A stretch of DNA of 64,000 nucleotides from contig NC_080581.1 in assembly GCF_029962835.1 (NCBI RefSeq), positions 23,636,001-23,700,000 on the forward strand. Direction: 5' to 3'. Below are positions 34,940 through 44,561 of the stretch, piece after piece. The stretch is from Magnolia sinica (Eukaryota > Streptophyta > Magnoliopsida > Magnoliales > Magnoliaceae). The notes under the pieces were generated by a model. It was not told the origin of the DNA. It searched no databases and worked only from the letters and a program-made list of their open reading frames with translations. The position numbers and the translations under genes are program-made. Numbering within the stretch: the stretch's first letter is position 1; each line of letters begins with the position of its first letter.

Positions 34940-37900
34940 TATAAGACCCGTATCCTAGACCGTACCATTCCATAAGCTTCCGCGGTTCTTCTGATCGAAT
35001 ATCGGCAACCCTCAACCCGTATCTGACATTTGTACGCAATCCTAAGCCGAGTCCTACATTCCAAAGTCGGCCCAACCCAAAACTTGTATCTTAGCGACCG
35101 CGTCGTCGCCGTAGTTCTAATGTCGCGACTCGTGCACCGATCCGATACCCAGACTAGAAGATGTGGGCGCACGTTCATTTCGAGGAAAACGCCGTGCGTT
35201 GCAAATTTTGAGAGAATCTTTACAATATATCCCATCAATCAATCAATCAATCAATCAAGTCAAGTACACTCCATACCCCAAGTACAACAACCCATCCCTT
35301 CCCATTCTCAAAGTCAACTCTCCCTCTCTCTCCATCTATCACTTTCTTACAAACCCATCACTCCACCCATCACCCATCACACCTCATCCCATCCTTTTTC
35401 ACCCATCACTTCTCTCTCTCTCTCTCATTCCCTCTCTTCACTCCCAAGCAACAAAATTTTCATACGTCTAAGCCTCTCCAAACTCTCCCAAAAATAACAA
35501 GTGTGGCCCACCCTCTCATCTCTCATCCCCACCATCAAAACTCCATTATCCACCGTCAAAAGTTGAGCATAGGAGCTAAGGGGGCTAAGTGACCAAGAAA
35601 AAGGCCGACAAGTGGGTGATCTACTATTAATTTCAATTTTTAAGGGCCCACTTGTTGTGGGACCCGCTTGATGTATGTGTTATAATCATGAGGGGCCCAT
35701 AGTGGCGGGGCCCCTCCATCACCGTCTCTCTTGTCTCTCTATCTCTCTCTCTCTCCCTCTCTCTTTCTTTTTTTTCCTATTTTATGTGATGATGTGGCCG
35801 TGTGGCCCACCCGGATGGACCCCACCATGAAGCATGTATTTTATGCAAGCCATCTATAGGTGGGGCCCACTTTATATATGTGTTGTACCCACACTATCCA
35901 CCATTTGATGGCCCACCTGAGCAAGCCCAAACTGTCCAGCGTCCAGGGACGTTGGACGTCAACTGAGAACACAAATATTAGCTTTGGTTCAAAGCTCTTG
36001 GAAAGGGCCACTCATATAGGGCCCACCTTGATGTATGTATTTAATTTAAGCCGTCCATCCCATTTCCCAGATCATTTTAGGCGTTGAGTCGAAAAATGAG
36101 GTTAATCCAAGTATCTGGTGGGCCATAGCATAGAAAACAGTGTGTCTACTATTGAAATCTACCCTGATGTTTCAATACGCCAAAACATATCGAATATTGG
36201 GCTTGTTTGGCTTGTCTTGAACCATAAGAGCCATTGGGCGAGGTGGATCCTCACGATGCAAGCCCCACCTAGGAAAAACCTCAGAAAAATCTTTAAAAAA
36301 GAAGATATAAGGCAGCCGCAGGTGCTGCTACTGCTGTGGATGGACGGGCAAGCAAGGACTTGGGTCCTAGCCATGGGCCCCACCGTGATGTCCATTGAAC
36401 ATCAACACCTTGCATTTAGTGGGCCCCCCTTAGGGCAGCGGGCCACCCTAAAAATCCGTCGTATACAAGACTCAGGTGGCCCACGTCACTAGAAATAGTG
36501 GGATTGAACCATCTGCCATTGAAACCCTTTTGGGTTAGGGAAGTTTTAGATCATTTTGAAATTTATTTTTCCTCTGCATCCAGGTCTGCGTGACCTTATC
36601 AACAGATTGGACAGTAGATAAACATTATGGTGGGCCCCATGTGGGACCCACTGATGTATGTATGTATACCCACACCGTCATCCATTTGGTGGGACCCATT
36701 GATGTATGTATATATACCCACACCGTCATCCATTTGGTGGGACCCAATGATGTATGTTTCCTATCCTCACCATCCACACCATTGGACGGTGGTACCCACC
36801 ATGACGTATGTGTTGCATCCAGCCGTCCAACCATTTTGAAAGCTCATTTTATGGCATGAGCTAAAGAATAAGATAGATCTATAGTTCAAGTAGACCCCAC
36901 CATTTAACAATGGTGGGAACAGTGACATTCACCGTTCAAAACTTCTTAAGGGCCACTGTAGTTCCAATCAAGCTGATGTTTTGGTTTTCACTTCATCTAT
37001 CTCCATGAAAATATATGAATAGGTCGGATCCCAAAACAATGCATAACGGTGGGCCCTGTAGGAATTTTTTTAATGGTGGAAATCATTGTCGCCACTATTA
37101 TTTGGAGTGTAGTCCAGTTGATCTTTTGATATGATTCATATATATATAAGGCCATATGATTAGGCTTGTCTTGATGTATTTGTGGCCGTCCGTTGAGGCC
37201 CACCTTGGTATATATATAAGGCCCATGTGATTAGGCCCATCTTGATGTATTTATGGCCTGTTGTTGAGGCCCACTTTGATATATATGAGGCCAATGTGAT
37301 GCAGCCCATTTGATGTATTTGGAGCCCTTGGGTCGAGGCCCAACGAGATGTACATAAAGCCCATTATAATATGTGATTCCACCATGGTTATGTAATGATG
37401 TTCATGCCAGGCCATACCTTGGGAGCAATGATGGTTTGACATCCACATTGTAAGGATAATGTTGGTTAAATGTCCACATTATAACTCTCCCTAGGGCCCA
37501 TCGTTAGGCCTATACTTGCAGTGTGTAGGCCGTCTAGGCCCATCTTCGTTATGAATGGAGTCCACCACCATATAACATGTTTAGTATAGATCCATGATAC
37601 ATGCTCATACAAATCATATGTATGCTTGATATGAGGAGTGACTGATCATAGCATATGCCTTCGAGCAGATAGTTTATGGGCTCCCTGTAGGCGGAGTTAC
37701 CCTACATGAGCGCGCGGTACGCGCAGGATTATTGCATGACTGGTAGTGTGATTCATGCACTTCATATTTGTATGACATGATTACTGCACGCCCTAGTTAC
37801 ATCAGGGCTGTGGCCTCCACAGGCACATCGTGGATGGCAGGATCAGACCCTGAAAATACTATTTTTAGCATCGGGGCGCCATAGATGTCTCTGGGTGAAC

Positions 37901-38862
37901 ATTCCTAAACCCGATGGTACCAGAGGATGACTTCAACGTCGAGACCAAGTAGATATATGAGCGCACGAGGGCCGAATACCAAGAGGCCACGTATCCCACT
38001 GTGTCGTGGTCAGCTAGAAAGGGGTGTGGCCTTACTCACCCGAGGGTAGGGGGCAATACTAGGCTGAGTTTGACCATCTCATGAATAGGTCCGCTATCGA
38101 CGTGCCGAATAAATATTGGCAGACTATTAGCCAGACAGATAGTGAGGTTTCTTATACTCACTTAGACTGCGCGCCTGGAAAAGGGGCAGTGCCATTTGGA
38201 GGATACTAAACCCTGGTGATTATCCAGAATGAGAACTGTACTGATATTTGATGCTCTAGTGATGAGCTGCATTGATATGTGGATTTGGATGAGGATTGAC
38301 ATGCTTGAGTTGCATCTCGCATCGCATGGTCTTAATATGGCCGATAACATTCATATCTTGCACTGCATAGCCTTGGTACGGCTGATTGCATTCATGTATC
38401 TATCAGCATGATTCCGCATTACTCTGACCTTGCATTTTGAGCACACTTATATTGCGCACACACTTACACCGCCCTCTAAGCTTTTTATAAGTTTATGCAC
38501 GATCGATGCGTGCAGGTGACGTCAGGACATAGCCATAGCCTTACCGCAATTGGAGTGTACAGCCGAGCTTCTGAAGTTTCTATTATTATCATTATCTTGT
38601 ATTTTCCTTCATATGCTTTGTACTCAAAGTTTTTTTTATCATAGTAGATTTTGTGATGGTGTTCTTGTGGTTATTGTTCGTGGGTTATGCTTATGGTTAT
38701 GCTCATTATGAATAAAATTGATGTTAAAAATCCTCCTCGTAGTATCCCATGATTAGAACCTGGTGTATAGATGCCGGGAGCCGAGAATGGGGTACTATGG
38801 AGGTTGTCAGCGCCGGATTCGGCGATCGGAAATTTTGTGAGCCCGGTTTCCGAGTTTGGGGC
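34940..38862 (+). repeat. 3' LTR of Del element A
   Basis: Begins TATAAGACCCGTATC, with TA in place of the TG found in the left LTR. It holds an extra copy of a 48-bp unit at about 36650-36745 relative to the left LTR, and about 100 bp (37570-37670) missing from the left LTR. It ends near GAGTTTGGGGCG; the final TGACA is replaced by AGTAG, so the terminus is damaged. Confidence 0.85.
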
Positions 38863-40033
38863 GAGTAGTAGACCAGCCATCAAGACAGTCTAAGCCATTC
38901 ATCTATTAGATCAAGGTGAGTGTACTCCTTCACATTTCATTCCCTTCAATCTCTTTGATTTTCTTCTCTTTGATGATGTAGGTTTGAGGATCCACTGATG
39001 GTGGACCCCATGGTTACTGACAATGAGCCATCCAAACCAATGGTGGGGAAACCACAAACATTAGCTTGATCCAAAATATAGGTGCGACCCACTCAGTGTG
39101 GACCCCATTATAATATTTCTAGCCATCTAACCTATTGATAAGGTCACACCTATTGATAACGTCACAAAGATCTAGGTGAAGGGCCCACACAAATATCAGC
39201 TTGATCCATTTAGAGAAGGGCCCATGTGGACATTGAAGTGTTTTTGTGTGATCCAAATTGCCTAATTTCTAGACCCCACTAGAGGTGATCAGACACACAC
39301 ACATACCAACACTCACGCACATACTCACAGAAAAAAAAGAAATAATAATAATAATAATAATACGTAACAGCAATAGTTGCTGCCGCAAACAACATGCGAC
39401 AGTGCACACTGATTGCAGCAACATTGCTGCACTATTGTTTTCAGTTGGTGGGGCCCATTGTTGGTACTCACCATGATGTATGTACTTTATATCCATGTAG
39501 ACCATTCATTTTCCCTAGATCATTTTAAGGTAAAACCCCAAATATGGGGCCGATCTGAGCCTCAGGTGGGCCACATCATAGGAAACAGTGCGGATAGTGA
39601 GACCAAACCGTTGAAATCTAAGAGCCTCATTGTGATCCTTATCTGCCCAAAACTGAGATATTAAAAAAACAAACAAATCAGGCACAACAATGATCCTTGT
39701 TCGAGACCCTCCATCTGGACTGTTGGGAGCAACAACCCTTGTGCATTCTACAACTGACTATGGCTCAAACCTTGTGGGGCCCCACTATTGGGAGCATAGG
39801 TGGACCCCACTATGATGCAGGGGTTAGATCCACACCGTCTATCCATTTTGCCAATTCATTTTAAGACGTGGTGGTACAAAGGAGGAGGCATATATGAACT
39901 TGAGGTGGGCAACACCAAACCCTCCTAACCCATTTGAAATAAAAAGTATATTGATAAAAAACAAATGACACAAGAAAAAAATAATTAAGAGAGGGGTGTC
40001 CTCTCTCGACGTTCTAGAGAGGGACACCCAGCC
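38863..40033. other. Noncoding repeats, no gene
   Basis: GTGGGCCCA-type modules, an AATA/ATA microsatellite (39341-39361) and MITE-like sequence. No credible ORF. Confidence 0.5.
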
Positions 40034-40131
40034 TGTCACGCCTTGAATTCGGATTCTGGCGCTGCTCATCCGCCATAGCCCGAATTCAATGTGAGAGCCT
40101 TCATAGTATGCCAATTTAAATCCCTAGCTAG

Positions 40132-40290
40132 GGATCCTTGCTCTTGCTCGGGTGGTAGACTCTTGGGAGTTTCAACACCCGGTCAAGGGTTCGAATATCC
40201 ATACGAGGTGAAAGCCTACTACGTGAGTGTGTAGGGGTGTGTAAAAGAAAATAAAAAATAAATAAATAATAAAAATAAATAAATAAAAAT
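40132..40290 (+). mobile_element. tRNA-derived SINE, copy 1
   Basis: The 5' part has RNA polymerase III promoter-like boxes: TTGCTCGGGTGGTAGA (box A-like) and GGGTTCGAATATCC at 40187-40200 (box B-like). A unique body (GTGAGTGTGTAGGGGTGTG) and an A/T-rich tail with AATAA repeats follow. A second copy with the same order is on the minus strand at 63405-63548. Inserted into an old Del LTR. Confidence 0.65.
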
Positions 40291-41639
40291 CTCTAGCTTA
40301 CACTAAGTTCTGAAAATGGAATCCCACAAGGAAGGTTTAAGAAAACCTATAAAACTAAGATAATGCAAGGATCTCCTCAAGTAACATGTATATCCATTAA
40401 TCCATAGTTCAAGGTAGAATGCTAATAAAATAAATATATAATATCTCAAAACATAAACAAGGAACAAGCTCTAGCATTGCCAACAATTGCATTTTAATGT
40501 AACCTGTACATAACCAATGTGCTAAGCTTTAATGAAGCTTAGTAGAGTACATATATGTGTGCGCAATATACGCGATAGATATACAGATATCAATAGTAAT
40601 ATTAGAGTAAGCAAAAATGATGGAGGTCAACTATACAACTAGCCGTACCAAGGCTATACAATATATATTACAAGATAAAGTGAGCAAGGCATGTTATCAT
40701 AAATAGACGTGATACAAGGATAAAAGAGCATATGATGAATGATCGAGTCATGGTGCATAGTATCGTGCACTGATAGGGGTCTCGCATCTAGGGCTACAAT
40801 GCATGTTAGTCCCATACCTAGTATGTGAAGTAATTTCAAGATGATAAACTCATGGTCCCAAATAATCTCATACCTATTGGGGATCGTGGTCCACGATTGT
40901 ATGTTACTTAGATTGTATTTACACATCCACAATCCTGAGTGTATGAATACGAAATACGATGTACTGTATGAATGCCATATACGATGCAACATATCAATCC
41001 TGATCTCTAATCCACATTTCAGTACGGTTCTCATTTAAAAATCATGAGGGTCTCGTACACTTCCGACACTGGCTACTGCCCATCTCACACATAACTAAGC
41101 AAGTAGAAAAGATCTCACTATCTGCCTCGGCAGAGGTGTGTCAAAACCCACTCGACTCGTTGATAGTGAATCCATTTTAGAACTTATCAAACTCAACCTA
41201 ACATATAATCCTCAGCATTCCCTTCCAACCAACCCCGACATAATGGGAGGTATGGCCAACTAGTACTCGCCCCTTGTGCGCTCATGATTCCATGTGGTCT
41301 AGACATTGTAGCATCCCGTGATCTCAGAGTTTATGAGCTTTCACCCATGGACATTTGTAGCGCCCAATATGCCGTGACAAAATTTTTGGTGTCTATTCTC
41401 ATAACTACCAATCATGACAATCCCATGGTGGTCAAAGCCCTGATGTCTCTATGGTGTACATGCAAATGCACTATGTAAATGTATGACTGCAAGAGTCCAT
41501 AATCCGAATCACGCAACCATATCATGCAAGCCATGCATATATGTAAGGTGGCCCCATCTCATATGGTCCCTTGAAAGTCTCAAATCATAGGATTATCAAT
41601 ATAGTTCTGCCACACACAAGCAAGCCAACATCGATGACT

Positions 41640-41785
41640 GAGTGAAGATACCCCGTTTCAACACTGAGGTCTTGGTATCGATTCCCTAGTGGGGGTGAAT
41701 AACAGAGTAGTGTGTACTCACAGTGGGGTGTACTAACAAGCTAACACACACACACACACGCACACACGCACACACAAAAAAAAAA
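41640..41785 (+). mobile_element. Possible second SINE family
   Basis: A box B-like GGTATCGATTCC near 41673 is followed by GTGTACTCACAGTGGGGTG and an AC-rich and A-rich tail. The box A region is not convincing. It interrupts the old Del LTR. Confidence 0.3.
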
Positions 41786-42047
41786 CAACCCATCACCGAT
41801 GACATGAGTACCAACTACAATCTCGTAGCATATTCTATGATACATTCACATCCATAGTTAGGCATATATATGATATGCATGTGCATATGATCAGGCATGG
41901 TATTCATTACACTAAGCATTTATTAGTGTCGACGTTAACAAGCTAGGTATACTAGCATGTTACCAATCATGGTAGCTACATACACATTCTCATTTGTATA
42001 TATAACGAAGGTGCAAAACACATGTGATAATTAGAGCTGGGCAAAAC

Positions 42048-42236
42048 GGATCCGATCCGGTGGATCCAACGCGATCCTAACCAAACCGACGGCCTGGATC
42101 GGTGTGGATCGAGTTAGGTAATTCAGATCCGAATGATTTTCGGATCGGGATCATATCGTGGTGAATCCGGATCGATCCGATCCAAAACCCAATCCAAATG
42201 GATCTGATCCGATTAGATCCGACCTGATCCGGAGTG
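42048..42236. repeat. GATC-dense block
   Basis: Sixteen GATC tetramers within about 190 bp, mostly as GGATCC, CGATCCG or TGATCC. About one would be expected by chance. The block follows GAGCTGGGCAAAACGG, a start resembling those of some plant hAT-like nonautonomous elements. No matching right terminus was found. Confidence 0.75.
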
Positions 42237-42293
42237 GATAAACCACATGCATTTACTGTGGGCCCCAACAGAGTTTACTCAGTAGTTAGCACT

Positions 42294-42332
42294 GGAATCA
42301 GATTGGATACCCCCCTGGTTTTGAAACTAAAC

Positions 42333-42390
<58 letters not shown>

Positions 42391-42709
42391 GAAAGAGGAG
42401 AGAAAAAACAGAGATGGAGATTTAGAGAGAGAGGAGAGGAATGTCTGATGGTCGGTTCTCTGTGGGCCCTACCATGATCCAAAACTTTTATGGCCCCGAA
42501 AGGTTTTTAATGGTGGACAATCATTCAACACTGTTTCCTGTAATATGGTCCACTTAAGATTGGGATATAATCATTTTTGATCTCGTACCATAAAATGATC
42601 TGTATAAATAGATGGATGGCATGGATGAAACACATACATCATTGTGGGGCCCACAGAGCACCGACCACCAGCCATTGGCTATGGCAGTGGGAGCAGCCAA
42701 TCCGTTTCC
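42294..42709. mobile_element. MITE-like element with imperfect terminal inverted repeats
   Basis: The left end reads GGAATCAGATTGGATACCCC and the right end, reversed, GGAAACGGATTGGCTGCTCC. Inside are a GA microsatellite (42334-42386) and GTGGGCCC modules. No target duplication was found, so the exact ends are uncertain. Confidence 0.5.
42334..42386. repeat. GA microsatellite
   Basis: A run of about 26 GA dinucleotides within the MITE-like element. Confidence 0.95.
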
Positions 42710-42719
42710 ACAGTGGACG

Positions 42720-43263
42720 TCATTGACCCCACTGTTTTATGTGATATGGTTTACTTGAGATCTGAATCTGTCTCATTTGTGGGCCCTGACTTAAAATGAT
42801 CTGGAAATTCGGGTGGACGGCTTGGATGAAACACATACTCATCATGGGAAGATTTCAACATGGACATTCAACCCTACTGCTACGTGTGGTACGACCCACC
42901 TAAGATCTGAATCGACCTCAATTTTGGTCACATGACCTAAAATGATCTGGCAATTTGGATAGACGGTGCAGATGAAACAGACACATCATGGTGGGTCCCA
43001 CGAGTTAGACCCCTGTTCACGCCTAAAGGGTTTCTGCCCTCACGTTGCTGACTCTAGGGAGGTTTTCATCTGGGATGTTAATCCCCACTGGTTGCCGTGG
43101 TGTGGCCCTCTTGAGATTTGGATGTCTCTGTTTTGGGCCATGGCATAAAATAAGCTGACAAAAGGGATGGGCGGTGAGGATATAACATATACATCATGGT
43201 AGACCCCACGAGTGGGTCCGAACGAGCGTGTGTCCAGGATAAAACCTGAAATGGCTGAGGCCT
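42720..43263. other. GTGGGCCC-module repeats, no gene
   Basis: Three successive copies of a loose unit: heteroduplex-like CACTGTTT...GTGG, then GATTTGGAT...TGTCTC, then ATGATCTGG...GGACGG...ACACATCATGGTGG. These are MITE-derived pieces. No coding potential. Confidence 0.5.
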
Positions 43264-43393
43264 GAGAAATTTACCACTGTAGATGCCACCTTTTATCCAG
43301 CGGTTTTTATGAAACAAACGAAACTTAACTTACCAACTCATACCTTGCATGTACGGACACCCAATTTGAGGACGAAAATACCCTTCCTTTTCA
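43264..43393. repeat. Shared 130-bp module, copy 1
   Basis: Starts GAGAAATTTACCAC, continues CACCTTTTATCC and ends GAAAATACCCTTCCTTTTCA. It aligns along its whole length with 62553-62681 at perhaps 70-75 percent identity by eye. It may be the end region of a DNA transposon. Confidence 0.6.
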
Positions 43394-43562
43394 TTGTTGT
43401 TGCTTTCACTCACGTTGCTTTCATCCCCTTTCCTCACCCCATTTCCACTAAAAAAAGACAAAAAACCCATTTTCTTTGCCCAAAAATCCCTCCACTGGAT
43501 TGCACCATTCTCCCATTGGATTGCATCCTCTCTATACATCTGCATTTTCTCATCTTCTGAAA

Positions 43563-43596
43563 ATGGCTGGTCCACTGAAGAAAGCATGCACCACAG
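43563..43596 (+). other. Possible first exon of a gene-like unit
   Basis: ATG in a good plant context (AAAATGGC) follows a CT-rich leader and reads MAGPLKKACTT, then ACAG followed by GTATAT, a plausible splice donor. A phase-compatible acceptor occurs at 46897, beyond a MITE and the 21-bp array. No homology recognised; this could be coincidence. Confidence 0.2.
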
Positions 43597-43710
43597 GTAT
43601 ATTTTAATATATCACGTATTGGATGAAGCTTGCATTTGGACTTTTGGTTCACTTATGTATACATCATCCGATGAACATGGTGGATTTCAAATAAAACATC
43701 ATTGTAGGGC

Positions 43711-44249
43711 GTAGCAAGCGAAATCGGATTGCGTACTGAGTTACTCAATACGCTCCTATTGTATTGAGTAAACTCAATTGGGCTCACCTTGAATGTATGT
43801 AGTCTATCCACGCCGTCCATCCATTTTTCCATCTCATTTAAGGGGTTGAGCCCAAAATTGAAGCATATGAAAAGATCAAGTGGATCATACCACAAGAATC
43901 AATGGGGATAATGATTTCCACCGTTAAAACCATACTAGGCCCAATAGTGATGTTTGTTTGTTATCAAACCTATTCATAAGATCATACAGACATGGATGAA
44001 TAGAAAACACAATTATAAGCTTGATACAAAACTTCTGTGGCCCCTAAGAAATTTTCAACAGTATAAGTTCAATTCAAAATTTTCATGTGGTGTGGTCCAT
44101 TTGAACATTGGATATGTTTAGATTTTTGGGCTCAAGCCATAAAATTATTTGTTAAAATGGATGGACGGAGCGGATAAAATACATAAATGATGGTGGACCT
44201 CACGGGGTTTACTCAATACCTCACTACGCAATCCGTTTCCACAGCAAGC
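43711..44249. mobile_element. Mutator-like MITE with 9-bp target duplication
   Basis: The left terminus GAAATCGGATTGCGTACTGA (from 43720) and the reverse complement of the right terminus, GGAAACGGATTGCGTAGTGA (ending 44240), form terminal inverted repeats that remain similar for about 35 bp. Flanks GTAGCAAGC (43711-43719) and ACAGCAAGC (44241-44249) match at 7 of 9 positions, the duplication length of Mutator-like elements. The 521-bp interior has no ORF and contains TGGGCTCACC-type modules, so it is nonautonomous. Confidence 0.72.
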
Positions 44250-44561
44250 TTTCTATGGTTGAATCAATGTTTCCTTTCATATGATCCACCTGATATTTGG
44301 ATATGCTACGATTTTCGGCTCAAACCCTTAATATAGATGGAAAAACGGATGAATGTCGTGGATAGTCCACATACATTCAAGTCAAGGTGGGCCCAAATCA
44401 GTTAACTCAGCACGATAAAAACTTACTGATCAAAATGATTTCAAATTTCAAGAGTTCTTGGTCTATTTGACCTACTTCTCGGCAATATGCTCAAGTTGTT
44501 GCCGACATTCCTGGTTCATGATTGGTTGAATTCCCCGAGTAATATATGAATTTGATGTTTG
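44250..44561. other. Noncoding spacer left of the 21-bp array
   Basis: No ORF. MITE-like remnants up to about 44400, then sequence without recognised features. Confidence 0.45.

Larger units (their letters stand above)
26349..38862 (+). mobile_element. Del/Tekay-type chromovirus, element A
   Basis: A plus-strand Ty3/Gypsy element with LTRs of 3.75 kb (left) and about 3.92 kb (right), a tRNA-Met primer site, gag, protease, RT, RNase H, integrase, a chromodomain-like tail and a polypurine tract. Long LTRs plus a C-terminal chromodomain are typical of Del/Tekay. Pol stays in one frame but has many stops; gag has a deletion and a frameshift. The last bases of the right LTR (expected TGACA) are missing and no clear target duplication is seen, so the right edge is approximate. 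Confidence 0.88.
40034..42020 (-). mobile_element. Old, degenerate Del-type LTR
   Basis: On the minus strand the 3' terminus reads GCGTGACA at 40034. Running rightward, the sequence matches the last third of a Del LTR in reverse: the AATCCGAATTC and GCGCCAG block, the AAGCTT/GCGCAATAT block near 40520-40575, the AGATCTCACTATCTGCC block near 41110 and the ATGTCTCTATGG block near 41445. Divergence is much greater than among the other Del LTRs. A SINE (40132-40290) and perhaps a second one (41640-41785) lie inside. Confidence 0.65.

Noticed and set aside
38863-38885. Target duplication for element A
   Set aside because: The five bases before the left LTR (GTTAG) do not match the right flank (AGTAG or TAGAC) well enough, and the right LTR end is damaged.
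40132-40250. A functional tRNA gene
   Set aside because: Only polymerase III box-like motifs are present; no cloverleaf can be drawn, and the same unit occurs as a dispersed repeat at 63405-63548.
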